From: Onthophagus taurus
Taxonomy: Eukaryota; Arthropoda; Insecta; Coleoptera; Scarabaeidae
Assembly (NCBI RefSeq): GCF_036711975.1
Contig: NC_091972.1
Span: forward strand, 1,369,001-1,433,000
Reading direction: 5' to 3'
Length of the DNA: 64,000 bases
Part shown: positions 1 through 11,500 of the stretch, one piece after another
Position numbering within the stretch: the first letter of the stretch is position 1
Layout: each line of letters starts with the position of its first letter
Made by a program: the position numbers and the translations under genes
The notes under the pieces: generated by a model
What the model was told of the DNA's origin: nothing
The model's input: only the letters and a program-made list of their open reading frames with translations
Databases searched by the model: none

Positions 1-344
1 GTGGTTCGTGATACGCATCGGGAAGAAGTCGATTCATTATCGGCCGTTTTTACAGCGGCACTGTAATCAGCCCTTGGGTATCATCATTAGTGTGCGGCGA
101 GATTACCGCTTTATATCGGACCCCATCCAACCCATATGTTTATATTGGGAATTCAATTTTGTCGCGGCAACTAATAGAAGGCAATAACTCGCCAATTCGT
201 GCTTTGCTCTATAATTAACGTCGATAAAGGCTAATACTTAATTAAGGCGAGTAAGCTTTCGATTAAAATGACCAAGAGATGCACCAACGATGCACGTTCT
301 CTTCTCTTATCCTACATTTCCACATCTCACACATGTACTCAATC
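1..344. other. No gene seen
   Basis: Mixed-composition sequence with no ORF, RNA gene or clear repeat that I can support. It ends where the first R1 repeat fragment begins. Confidence 0.5.
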
Positions 345-418
345 CGATGTTTTAAAAATAAAATGCAACATGTTAATATAATTTGACATTACAGTAAAAT
401 TAGACTAACACTAACACT
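345..418 (-). repeat. R1 dispersed repeat, fragment
   Basis: This is the left remnant of an R1 copy. Its reverse complement (tail containing TCAAATTATATTAACATGTT) matches 4365-4400, and its CTAACACTAACACT end continues at 1673 beyond the inserted hAT-like element. The last 8 bases, CTAACACT, are the target duplication of that insertion. Confidence 0.6.
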
Positions 419-1672
419 CAGCGATGGGCGCTGGGTAAATACCCGACGGGTAGGTATTTCTAAAATGGGTATTTATCCGGGTATTTACCCCGGCCCACGG
501 TAAATACCTAAACAGTAGGTATAAAAGTGATACCAGTAAAAATATATCAGATTCCAAAAAAATGAAGAGGAAGATGATGAGGAATTGTCAACAGTCAAAG
601 ACGTACTATCATTAGACGAATCTGTCGTAATTTAGATTAGATCAAGTTATTATGATTATTATCATCAAGCAGCCCTCTGCGTCCATTGTTGGACATAGAC
701 CTCCCCTATTCTGTTCCATTTGATTCTATTCTGTGCTGTCTGAATCCAATTGTTAGTCGTTCTTTTGACGTCTATTTCGCCTGTTCGCTCGCGGTCTTCA
801 CTCAAGCAACCATTTTGTCCACTTGTCCAGTTCCACTTAAGCTTTGCCACAATGTTGACCATATCATTTACGCCAGTTCTTCTTCATAGGTAGTCCCTCA
901 GAGTTACATCCAGGATCGATCTTTCCATCTATCTTTGCGTTACTTGGACCCTCCTGGCAGTGGCTATCGTTAATGTTAAAGTTTCTTGGCCTTTTCTCTT
1001 TAAGATGTCTCTAAGTTTCCCGTAGGCTGTCCATACGAGTGTGAGCCTTCTGTTTAGTTCGCTTGTTTGATTATCTCTCGATACACGAACCTCATAGCCA
1101 AGATATACATAGCTGTCAACCCTCTCAATCTCATTGTCCCCAATGTTGATGTTAGAGCTGGGAACAAGATTTATCATAAATTTTGATTTCTCCTCGATGA
1201 TATTTAGCCGGACTCTTGCACACACCTCCTTTAAGTCGTTCAGTTTAGTTTAATCTCTCCAAGGCTATCCGATATAAGAACTATATCGTCCGCGTAGCGC
1301 AAATTACTTAAACATTTGCAATCAATGTTTATGCATTTTCGGGTCGAATCCAGACAATCAACAATCATCAACAATTTGGGTTCAACAGTGTATCGCTTTG
1401 TTTTACTCACAATCAGTACTTTAGTACCTCTACTCTCTTCAGTACTTTCATGCAATTTTACCGTCATTGTAGCATTCTTGTAGATGTTATAAATAAGTTT
1501 GTTATATCGATAATCGACTCTGCATTCTTGAAGTGTTTGCAAAGCTGCCATCAACTCAATTTAAATTAAATTTTATAAATACCTCTAAATATCCATCTTG
1601 GGTAAATACCCCCGGGTATATATCTAGGAAATTTACCCTTGAAAATAAATACCCGGGTATTTTACAACACTG
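419..1672. mobile_element. hAT-like non-autonomous element with 8-bp target duplication
   Basis: The element starts CAGCGATGGGCG and its right end, reverse-complemented, starts CAGTGTTG, the usual form of hAT termini. Both ends carry degenerate GGGTAAATACCC palindromes (425-510 and 1594-1668). It is flanked on both sides by CTAACACT (411-418 and 1673-1680), an 8-bp target duplication, the size expected of hAT. No hAT transposase is present. The interior is taken up by an RTE-like LINE relic at about 640-1554, so the element was about 330 bp before that insertion. The superfamily call rests on end sequence and duplication size. Confidence 0.75.
640..1554 (-). pseudogene. RTE-like LINE reverse transcriptase, 3' fragment, decayed
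   Basis: Three broken minus-strand pieces follow in order. At 1554-1240 there is an RT segment with the motif YADDIVLIS. At 1225-929 comes the region just after the catalytic site (DSYVYLGYEV, then a segment ending in YGKLRDILK). At 862-665 comes the far C-terminal segment ending YVQQWTQRAA. This order and these motifs are those of the endonuclease-reverse transcriptase of RTE-like non-LTR elements in insects. The minus-strand 3' end runs into TTGATGATAATAATCATAA, a short-repeat tail expected of a LINE. The 5' portion (endonuclease, finger and palm start) is missing, and frameshifts separate the pieces, so it is dead. It lies inside the hAT-like element. Confidence 0.8.
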
Positions 1673-2365
1673 CTAACACTACATCTAGAACTACCTAGAA
1701 TCATTCCATTTAGCCGCGTGTCTCTTAAGACGGCTAAACCTGAATAAATAAAAACCTAAATAAAAATATACAATATTCTAGTACTGAATAACAAATAATA
1801 CTAGACTAACACTAGCACTAAAACTAATACTACACCTAGAACTAGAAACATTCACGTTTAGTCGTCTTAAGAGATAACGGAATGTTTCTACTTCTAGGTC
1901 AAATTTTAGTTCTAGTGATAGTGCTAGGTAGCGATAGTTAGCATTAGATATCACTGTGTTGCATATTTTTATTAAATTAAAACTAGAACTAACACTACTG
2001 GAGACTGAGAACTGGAAAATTTTGGGTTTAGTTCTAATTCTGGCACTAGCACTATCACTAACACAAGATTTAGAACTAAAATCATTCCGATTTAGCCGTC
2101 TTGAGAAACTTGCCGCTAAATCCGAAGTCTAGTGATATTTTTATTGAACGAAAAGTAGAACTAACACTAGACCTAGAACCAGAAGCATTCAGGTTTAGCC
2201 ATGCGTCGACCGTCATCTTAAGACGGTCGAAAACTCAGGGTTGTCATAAGGACGTCACCTTTTCCCCAGCAAAAGTTTTCCTGTGCAAAACTACCCAATG
2301 CCTCTACTATAAAGCTATGTTGCATTTTATGTTGGACAGTGCAAGTGCACAGTAGTTTCATAAGT
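1673..2365 (+). repeat. R1 dispersed repeat, several hairpin copies
   Basis: Degenerate CTAGAACTAACACTAG motifs surround hairpins built on GTTTAGCCG and CGGCTAAAC with TCTTAAGA in the loop (about 1711-1741, 1857-1880, 2092-2125, 2193-2226). Beyond the last hairpin a unique tail (GCAAAACTACCCAATGCCTC at 2286-2305, then CAGTGCAAGTGCACAG) recurs at 58150-58260 and, inverted, at 20357-20480. The ORF at 2101-2355 is repeat sequence and not a gene. Confidence 0.75.
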
Positions 2366-2439
2366 ATGGTTACTGCATTCATATATTGCGAGTTATATGA
2401 AATTCCCGGTAAATACCAATATAAATTTATCAATCAATC

Positions 2440-4310
2440 TTTATACAACATGAGCATGTTGTATTCTTCTCAGATATACGTTTATTTTGGCAAAAATCAG
2501 GCCCAACAAACACACCTACTTATAATTTTGCTTCTTACAAATGAGGAAATTTCTCACAGACATAGTTACAGTAGGGCAAGGAATCAAAGATATACTATCC
2601 CATTCACATAAGACCAAGAAGCATGCCTGACACATAAAAAAGGGATTTTTACATTATAGTTAAAAATATTGTAATACAATTGAGGAAAAAAACGATTAGT
2701 CTCTATTTCGATTTAATTTATAACAGTTAGCTGCATCGGAGAGCACGGTTCATTAAAACGGCGTTCTTGGAATTTCTACGGTTCAAGCGGCAATATCGCA
2801 ATGCCGGTCGTGTGTTCCATATCTTAATATTCCTTGGCGGTCGTATACACGTGTCCGGCTTGGGCTAACGTGCCAGAGGGCCGTTCGTTTTCTATTTATT
2901 GCCGTACAATGCCGAACCGTTTAATTAGTCTTGTACACTCATTACACTATAAATAGTTCGAGAAATAGTTTTGTCTTCGGTCGGCCGCAATCGCATTGAG
3001 CCGGCTCGACGACCGCAGAAACTTCAACGCGCCCGGTGAAAGTCCACCGTGGTCATTTTTAAAGGTGAACTGGAACGAACTCAAGGAAACGAAGAGATTT
3101 GTTAGAAATATAACCGGGAAATTTAATCTTAACGTAGTTTATTAAGTATTTAACCGGTTGTAGGTATCTAATTAATAATTAACTAATCGTTTTGGTTGAA
3201 GATAAGGCATGCGACGATCTCATAAATATAAATTGTGCGTGATTAGTGCAGCTTTTCTTCTGAGAAACGGGCCGTATGCGTTTTCAGACTTAACTTCGAA
3301 GGAATGGCAAACATTTTCCGTAACGAGCAACGTGTGCGGTTCTAGGAAACGCTACGGCGCAAGAATAACGCCTTTATCTTTCACTTCGAGCGTCCGGGCA
3401 TCGACAATTATTGTCGAAAGAGCGCTGGATAAAAACCTAATTTAGATCGCACAAAAGATATAGTATAATAATGAGAATAATAACAATAACGCAATTTGCG
3501 GCAATTCACGACCGGACCACCATCGCTGCAAGGTCGCGAGCATTAACAAAAGAACTTTACCTATTCAGGATTTCAATGAAATCGATAAAGAAGTTAGCGC
3601 TAAAAGGAATTCCACGCGATTGACCGCACCCCTAATTCTATAATTAGGTATTTACTTACCTTTCCTCAATAATAAGTTAACGGGAAATTACACCCACTAA
3701 AAACAGAAAACGTCTCGGTGAACAACTCTCTGGCACTGTTATTCTCGCGGAATTAACCTGCAAAAAAAAGACAAAATAGAAAGCGTGTTATTAAGCCGTA
3801 TTTAGCTTTGTTGATCGTGTCAGTTTCTGGGCGCAATAAATCCTTTATCTCATTGACAAGATCCGTATCATAATTTGCACCTGCACGTAACAGTTCGTTA
3901 GAAACAAATTGACACTATCGTCTAAAGAAACATTAAAGTTAACGGCCTCCAATATTTGCTGCAAGTTTTGCAATGTCACATTGTCGACCGTGCAAATCCG
4001 ACAATTATATTTCTGTGGGAATAGGCGATACGACGGTGAGATACGGTGCCGCTCATTAATATTAATGGTAAAGAGACGTAATGTGGGTCACCGCGACTCC
4101 AACTTGTATGCATCGACACTGTCCATTTTACTTTCGATACAATCCCACAAAACTGTTTTGTTAAAACCGATGTGAAAATCTCTAAACGATCGTACAATAC
4201 CGAAAATCTCACGGGTATTTCTATCAATAATAAAATTTGCATTGAGAAATACAAGAATTGCAATCATTTCCTGTAAGTGTCTGCAAAAAAGAGTGAAAGT
4301 CTAAGAGTAA
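2440..4310. other. No gene seen; includes a GC-richer island
   Basis: The island at about 2720-3080 is CpG-containing with no coding-like ORF. It holds CACTATAAATAG at about 2945, which resembles a TATA box, but no initiator or transcript supports it. The rest is AT-rich with short chance ORFs such as 3209-3445. Confidence 0.4.
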
Positions 4311-4316
4311 GAGTCT

Positions 4317-4490
4317 AAAGACACTGTGTTCCCAGTATTGATCTGTTATATCGAGGTTTTACTGTAGTGTCAAATTATATTGACATGTTGCATTTCAGGT
4401 GGGAAAGTAAGTAATTACGCCCTGATTTCTACAGAAATATATTTTTGTATATTGCATCTTAAGTGAAATTCATTGTATACACTGTACACA
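4317..4490 (+). repeat. R1-associated repeat, copy of 22137-22315
   Basis: The block with TTATATCGAGGTTTTACTGT, a tail with GACATGTTGCATTTCA and then TGCATCTTAAGTGAAATTCA is repeated in the same orientation at 22137-22315. CCTCGATATAAC in reverse complement is also reminiscent of pogo/Tigger termini, so part of this repeat may be a pogo-derived MITE. Confidence 0.6.
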
Positions 4491-4668
4491 AAGCCTATAC
4501 AGCAACTGCATAAATTGTACATCACTTATAGACAGGACGTAATCGCAAAACAAGGTTAAAAGAACATGGAAAAACACTACCTTTGATATCCACAAGCATA
4601 TGTATACGAATCGAGACGTGTAACGTAACATTGATAACAACTTTATTTAACCCATCGACGACTTGGGT

Positions 4669-4850
4669 ATTAGATATAAAATGTAATGTAACTAATTCTA
4701 GGGACTTTTAAAGTATTATTGTTAGGTTGGTATCTATGAATAAGTGAAGTAAGCCGTAAGCGAGAAAAACCGAGCGTGCTGTAAAATTTCTATAACAAGC
4801 TTTAATTAAACTACGTTCTTAATAAAAGGCAGAGTTTCAATTATAACCCA
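4669..4850 (+). repeat. copia 5' LTR
   Basis: It starts TATTAGATATAAAATGTAAT, where the 3' copy has TGTTAGATA; the canonical TG is mutated in the 5' copy. The end is placed at the CA of TTATAACCCA just before the primer site, giving about 182 bp. Only about 83 bp can be compared with the 3' LTR, so the right boundary is inferred from the primer site. Confidence 0.75.
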
Positions 4851-4855
4851 TAATA

Positions 4856-4871
4856 GGTTATGGGCCCAGTC
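4856..4871 (+). other. Primer binding site, internal tRNA-iMet type
   Basis: GGTTATGGGCCCAGTC is the primer site known from Drosophila copia, which uses an internal cleaved segment of initiator methionine tRNA (around the anticodon stem) rather than the tRNA 3' end. It begins 5 bp after the inferred LTR end. Confidence 0.85.
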
Positions 4872-4945
4872 GCGAGTGGTCGCAAGTAAACAATTAACCG
4901 CGGTAGTTATTGAGTCGAAGAGGCGAAAAGATTGAGGTTAGAAAC

Positions 4946-7900
4946 ATGTCGAACGCGTACGTAACGGTTCCAATTCTGACAGCCAACAATTTTAATAATT
5001 GGAAATTTCGAATTATCGCAATTTTAAGAAAAGAACAATGCGCAAACGTCATTGTTCAAGATCCACCTACTAATTCGGAAGAGAAGAAATTATTTTTGGT
5101 GCAAGATGCTAAGGCTCAGTCATTTATAATCCAGGGAGTATCGGACGAACATTTGGATATTATCAAAGATTGTAAGTTTGCTAAAGAGCAAATAAGAGCA
5201 TTAAAAGATGTATTTGTTAGAACAAGTTCATTTACAAAACTGACGTTATGGAGAAAATTGTTTAATTTAAAATCTGGTATTAATGAGAGCTTAGAAGATC
5301 ATTTCTTAAACTTTGATACAATTATTAGAGATTTACAAGATTTGGGTTCAACAATTGACGAAACAGATCGAGTTTGCCATTTATTATTATCATTACCCGA
5401 TAAGTATGATGCTGTTATAACTGCTTTGGAAACAGTATCCGAAGTAAAAATGGATTTCGTTAAGGCTCGTCTATTGGATGAGGAATTGAAGCAAAAGACT
5501 AAAGTAGAAGAAAAACCAAGTGAAGCATTTGGTTTACGAGCAGATACAGGATGTTTCATATGTGGAAGTAAAGAACATTTTAAAGCCCAATGTCCAAAAC
5601 GGTCCGATGTAAAACAAAGAAGTAATCGAGGAAGAGGCGGTTTTCGAGGAAGAGGTAGAGGTTTTCAAAAGAAAGAGGAAGCTAATGCAGCAAAAGATGA
5701 CATTGTACTGGTAGCAGCAAATTTTTGTAATCAAAAGGACATATTTAAAAATAACATTTTTGTGTTGGATTCCGGGGCAAGTAATCATTTCGTAAAGGAA
5801 GAATTAGAAGAATTCATGAAAGATGTTACCGAATTAGAAAACGAAGTTACAGTTCATATTGCCAATGGAGATGTTTTAAAAGCTTTTAAGAAAGGAAAAA
5901 TTCAAGGTATGTGTGAAGGTAGATTAATTACTATAGAAGCAATAATTGTAGCAGGAATTAAACATAATTTGCTCTCTGCTGCAAAATTGACTTCAAGAGG
6001 TTATAAAATAATAGTACAAAGAGATCATATGTCAATTTGTGGTAAAAATTTTACATTAACATGTAATAATTTAAATGGATTATATATAATGAAGATAGAT
6101 ATATTTGAAAAAGAACAATGCAATGTTGCAATTGATTTGTGGCATCGAAGATTGGGACATGCTTCGTCAAATGCATTAAAGGAACTAGGATTGCCAGCTC
6201 CTTTAACAAATTGTAACACCTGCGCACAAGCAAAAGCAGTAAGATTGCCTTTCAAAACAAATGAAACAAAAACCAAAGCTATTGGTGAATTAATTCACAG
6301 TGATGTTTGTGGACCAATTACACCACAAACAAAGAATGGAGAGAAATATTTTCAGGTGATATTGGATGATTTTTCTCATTTTCTAATAATTTATTTATTA
6401 AAAAATAAAAATGAGGCTGAAAATAATTTAATAAATTATATAAACGGAGTAGAAAGACAACATGGAATTAAAGTGAAGAGGATAAGACTAGATAATAGTG
6501 GAGAATTCACATCAAATAATTTTAAGAACTATTCCAATGGAAATGGAATTAAAGTTGAGTATACAATGAGTTATAGTCCTCAAATGAATGGAAAGAGTGA
6601 ACGAATGAATAGAACCCTACTAAACATGATTCGAGCAAAATTAGTCGATTCAGGTTTACCAAAATTCCTGTGGGATGCAGCACTAAAAGCATCAGTTTAC
6701 GAATTAAACCGAACACCAACTACAGCTCTAGAAAAAGGGAAAACACCATCTACAGTTTGGCATGGAAGAAACGATTTAACAAAAATTAAGATTTTTGGAT
6801 GTCAAGCATGGGTGGCAGTGTTACCTAAAGGTGATAAATTAAATCCAAGAGCTAAAGAAGCAATAATGGTAGGATATTGTGGTGGTGGTTACCGGGTGTG
6901 GTTGCCGAAAGAAGAGAAAGTAGTAAAATCTAGAGATGTACGATTTGTTGAAGAAATTATGCCATGTAAACATAAAGTAAATGGAAAGATGGAAGAAATT
7001 TTGCCCAGAGACGTGTTGATACCAGTTGAAAATAATTGTGAAGAAGAAAAATCAGAGGAAGAGTCAGAGGAGAATGAAGAACAAGCAGAAGGTGAAGGGA
7101 CAGAAGAAATTAGAGAGAAATCATCCACATTTGGAAGAACAATTAAGAAACCGAAAAATTTACAAGATTTTGAACTGTATACAGCATATTGTCTATTGAC
7201 ACAAGTTGAAGAACCAAAAAGCTTTGATGAAGCAATGAATTGTAAAGAATGGAGAAAAGCTATAAATAGAGAACTTGAATCACATCAAAAGTTATTAACT
7301 TGGACAGAAACAGAATTGAAAAAAGGAGAAAAAGCAATAGAAACAAGATGGATTTTTGTAAACAAAAGTGATGGAACAAAGAAAGCAAGGTTAGTTGCAA
7401 GAGGGTTTCAAGAAAAATTAATAAAAGGTTTAGAGTTCAATTATGCACCTGTCTGTAGAATGTCAACAGTAAGATTATTTCTATCTATATCAAAACATAA
7501 TGATTGGACTTTACGACAGATCGATGTTCCAACGGCGTTTTTAAACAGCAGTTTAGAAAAAGAAGTGTATATATACTTACCAGAGGGCGTAAATTCAAGT
7601 AAGAAAATAGGTAGATTAAATAGAGCATTGTACGGATTGAGAAGTGCATCGAAAGTGTGGAATCACAAATTTACAGAGATTATGACAAAATTGGGATTCT
7701 ATCGATCTAATCATGATTTTTGTCTATATTGTAAGAAAGGAGTATACCTGGTATTATTTGTTGATGACGGACTCATTACTGGGGAAGAAGAAAAAATAGA
7801 AAAATTAATAGTAAGTTTACAAATGGAATTAAATGTTAAAGTATTTAAGGATAAAATATCGTTCTTGGGAATGGACATTAAAGAGACGGAAAGTGGACTT

Positions 7901-7987
7901 AAAGTAAATCAATCAAAGGCAATAAACCGATTGTTGAAAGAATTTAAGAAGAAGTGTAAGTGGATTTATGTGTTATCATTCAGGTAA
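4946..7987 (+). pseudogene. copia gag-pol polyprotein, truncated after the RT core
   Basis: I place the start at ATG 4946 (MSNAYVTV); the frame is open from 4910, but that codon is TTG. Residue numbers below count from 4910. A copia Gag region covers about 13-200. A CX2CX4HX4C zinc knuckle lies at 215-228, followed by an RG-rich stretch. The aspartic protease motif DSGAS is at about 287. The integrase has an HHCC zinc site (HRRLGHASS, then CNTCAQAK) and a DDE core (HSDVCGP, LDDFSHF, NGKSERMN). The RT has YGLRSASKVW and the catalytic FVDD box. The frame stops after residue 1025 in out-of-frame sequence (KCKWIYVLSFR), because a deletion removes the RT C-terminus and the start of RNase H. The product would be a polyprotein for particle formation, processing, reverse transcription and integration; this copy cannot complete the cycle. 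Confidence 0.93.
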
Positions 7988-8372
7988 TCCAATAGCCTGG
8001 CATTCTAAGAAGCAAAATTGTGTTGCCTTGTCCTCAATGGAGGCCGAATATATCGCGGCAAGTGCAGCAGCACAAGAACTTATAAACTTAAAGGGAATTC
8101 TATCAGAATGTGTGGGAAAGGACACTATAGATATTGTACCGGTTGTACTCAATGTTGATAATCTTAGTGCAATATCAATAATGAACACTTTTGAAAATTC
8201 TAAGCGAGGTAAACATATAGATATACGATTTCATTTTATAAAGGATTTGTGTGAGAAAAAGGAAATAATTGTAAAATACGTTAGTAGCGATAAAAATGTA
8301 TCTGATTTATTAACAAAATCGTTAGGTAAACAAAAGTTCATTACTTTAAGAAAAGCTATTTTGAAAAATTAA
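7959..8372 (+). pseudogene. copia RNase H C-terminal remnant
   Basis: This frame picks up at SGFMCYHSGNPIAWHSKKQ (about 7959) and continues with ALSSMEAEYIA and the C-terminal KHIDIRFHFI and VSDLLTKSL motifs of copia RNase H. It lies in a different frame from the upstream pol. Compared with intact copia proteins, roughly 130 residues between RT and this point are missing; the junction is near 7955-7958. It stops at 8372. Confidence 0.88.
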
Positions 8373-8421
8373 TGTCAACTTAATAATATTGTGTTGTAAA
8401 TGATTATTAGTTGAGGCGGCG

Positions 8422-8505
8422 TGTTAGATATAAAATGTAATGTAACTAATTCTAGGGACTTTTAAAGTATTATTGTTAGGTTGGTATCTATGAATAAGTG
8501 AAGTA
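8422..8505 (+). repeat. copia 3' LTR, truncated
   Basis: It starts TGTTAGATATAAAATG directly after the purine-rich tract TTGAGGCGGCG (8411-8421) and matches the 5' LTR through GAATAAGTGAAGTA. After that the sequence is unrelated, so the remaining about 100 bp of LTR and the 3' target duplication are lost. Confidence 0.85.
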
Positions 8506-11500
8506 TTTTTAAGAATATCAATATTAGAATATCAACAATATTTTAATCTTCTCCACTAGTAGTCCTCCTTAAAAATCTCAGATGGAATTTTTGGAGATAC
8601 TTGATATCGACAGTTAAGTATAAATAAAAAGCAATTGTAGTTGATATTGATCATATTCCGTTGGTTTAATAAATTTTTAAGACTTGAGATTTTAATCTAG
8701 GTCAGCAAGAAAAGTAACAAATTTAAACTCTATACAAACCGGTTGAGTTGTATAAAATCTCACGGATATTTCTCCTAAGCGTTTGAAAATTTGCATTGTC
8801 TCATTTAAAAATACTACCGCATTCGTTCGATTAAATATAGTAGCCGTTGCATACGATTTCGAAAGGAACAGTAATGGAATGTTGTTCCGAAAACAACGCT
8901 TTCGGTTACAACGTAATATTCGTTGAGTGGAAACGCACATAGAAACCGTTAAGGAAACGAAAAAATCTACCTAAGTGTATACTTTCTATCCGGAAGAAAT
9001 ATTTATATTGTCATGGTATAAGTTTTAATCATAAATTTAGTATATTAAGGCTCACTTTAACTCTACGTATAATGATTGGCAGCTTTATTAATTTAAAATT
9101 GATATGGCAAAAATTTGTATGGATTTTAAAGCTTTTTAGTAACAAATTAACCATTACATTGAAATCCGAACAAAGAGGTTTTTAACGCGAAAAAGTGTAA
9201 GATGTTTTAGCTTTAAGGAATTTATCCTTAATCTTTATAAGCAATACATGATTAATGACCAAAAAATAGATGACCTCTTGATAATAGTTGGCCTAAAATA
9301 GATAAAATACTTTGAGAATGAAAGTAGTGCTAATTTAATAATTTTTATGTCGAAGAGTAAAGTCTCGAAGCCGTGGAAGAATTTACGACTTAATAACTTC
9401 ATTGTACGTAGTGTGCAAATGGCGAAGAAGTACGAGCGTTTCCTGTCCGAACCACTGGATCATTAGAGGAACACTAATCGTCGTCGAACGTCTGCAAAAA
9501 CAGACCTGTCGTGACAATAAATCAATAAGTGTACCGAGCAACGATCATCTAAGACCGTTACCTCGTGGTAATACATATTTAATGGCGGCTTAAATTGATG
9601 AAACGTTCACCAACGAATACTTAATTATCTTACGTAATCTGATGAGAATCAGGAAACAAAGGAAGTTATTATAAAATGAAATTATTATTATTAAATAGGT
9701 TAAAATATGTAAAATTTTAGCGTGACGTGTATTGTCGACAGTTTCAAATATGGAAAGCATTTCTTATGGTTCGATGTCCCGTGGGCACGGTGACAAACCC
9801 AATTTCTTCCTTGTAGTGTCGTTGAACCGGATATTTTCAACACCCGGTGTCCCCACGCACCCCGACCGCCAATAAATGCCGCAGTCGTATCACGTTTCCT
9901 ATTTGGCCACCGTAAGTGACTCACTTTTTTAATTGGCTCAGTGCGCACACCAAATACAGACAGTTTATTACCATCATCGTGCCCAATCAAGACTACGACA
10001 CAACTTCATCCAACTACTTTTAGAAAAGGAAAATTTGAGTGCCCAAAAAAAAATTAATTGTGTTTTTCGTGGAAATCATTTGCGGAAAGAAAATAATAAT
10101 AATAATCTTACGCGGAAATGCCTGCATAGTTACATCACGTAACAGTTACGTGTCAAAAATTCTCTCAATTACACAGTAGCGTACTGGTAGTACTTTAGTT
10201 TGAAGTTGTCGCGTGATGTTAATGGATGGTTGTAGAATTACACATCACCTGCTTCCTTTTGCAAACAATTATTCGCGTTGTTTCTTTTTTATTCAAATTT
10301 AATCTAGCCGAATTTTACATTATTTCTTTGGTAAGATTCGCGGTCTAACAGTAAACGATTACGTCATAAATTTATGCAAATCTCATCGCCTACCTCCGCA
10401 AAAACCTACACGTACTGAACGTTTTGCATATCATATTATAAGCGACACAATCTGCCATTCTTGCGCTGATCGTGTCCTTATAACCTTTCGTGATTGTTGT
10501 GGAACGAAACCTTCATAAAACGTTGATAAATAAATAATTTTTAATAGAATTTGAGGTCGATAAAGAGTAACAAATTCATGGCAGAACATATCTGTAAACA
10601 AACATTTATCATCGCGCCCGCACCACGTTCAATTTTCACGGTATTCACGTCGCCGAGCTGGCAATTTATCATCCGGTCGTTGATGACAAATGACCGAATG
10701 GCAAATCCCATTTGCCGACTCCCACAACCCCCTTGTAAATAAGGCGCGCGTTTCGGAACGCGCTAAATAAACAGTTCCTCGCAGCAGATGAAAAATGCGA
10801 TAGAACTTGCGGCGGCACGAGCTTTTGTCCGACTTAATCGCCTCGCAATGCACGAACCGCGTTCCAACCACATGGCACCGAGTGAGGAGATTTGGTAGAA
10901 ACAACTTTTCACCGTTTACCTACACTACCATATACAGTTAGAATATCCAGTGCTATTACATTTTAAGTTTAAATTCTTTGCGGATTCTAAAAGCATTTTA
11001 GTGTTGATATCTCGACTAAACCAGTCGAACTTTCCTTTTCTACAAATAGAAATCTTCAACTCATGTTAAAGTTCATTGTCAGTCGTATCAGGGCGAAATA
11101 ACAAACGGAAACTGTACCGCATTATATCACAACAGCACATTTACGCCCCAGTTAAGAACCCCGATAAAATCTGATCTATCGACACAAAGCAAACATAAAG
11201 CACTACCAGGAGCCTAAACGATTGACTTTAGGCACGCATTCAATCAACTGCAACGCATGCAGTTGCGAAATCGGTACTTTTGAAAGCCCATTTACAAGTT
11301 ATTACTGACATTTGCACTTATTACGCGTTTTCGAATGAAATGTTTTTTTTTCTCTTCTTTTAAATTCGAGAGGGTATGATGCATTCTTGCCATTTAATTG
11401 CATCACGTTGGCTTGTAAACGGCACAGTTTTGTTAGTTGCATGGTTACATCGATTCCGCGTTATTCTACCGTGTACCCAGCACAACCTTTCACTGGTACG

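Larger units (their letters stand above)
4669..8505 (+). mobile_element. Ty1/copia LTR retrotransposon, internally deleted
   Basis: The element has, in order, a 5' LTR, a copia-type primer binding site, a gag-pol frame (capsid, zinc knuckle, protease, integrase, RT), an RNase H remnant, a purine-rich tract and a truncated 3' LTR. The order PR-INT-RT-RH defines the copia class. It cannot be autonomous: part of the RT/RNase H connection is deleted with a frameshift, and the 3' LTR keeps only its first 84 bp. The shared part of the two LTRs is almost identical (one difference seen, in the first bases), so the insertion looks young. Confidence 0.93.

Noticed and set aside
2940-2960. TATA-like CTATAAATAG
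   Set aside because: No initiator, downstream element or ORF at a fitting distance.
7950-7980. Splice-like GTAAGT and TTCAG in copia pol
   Set aside because: Residues coded inside the supposed intron (SGFMCYHSG) align with RNase H of the family, so the break is a deletion and not an intron.
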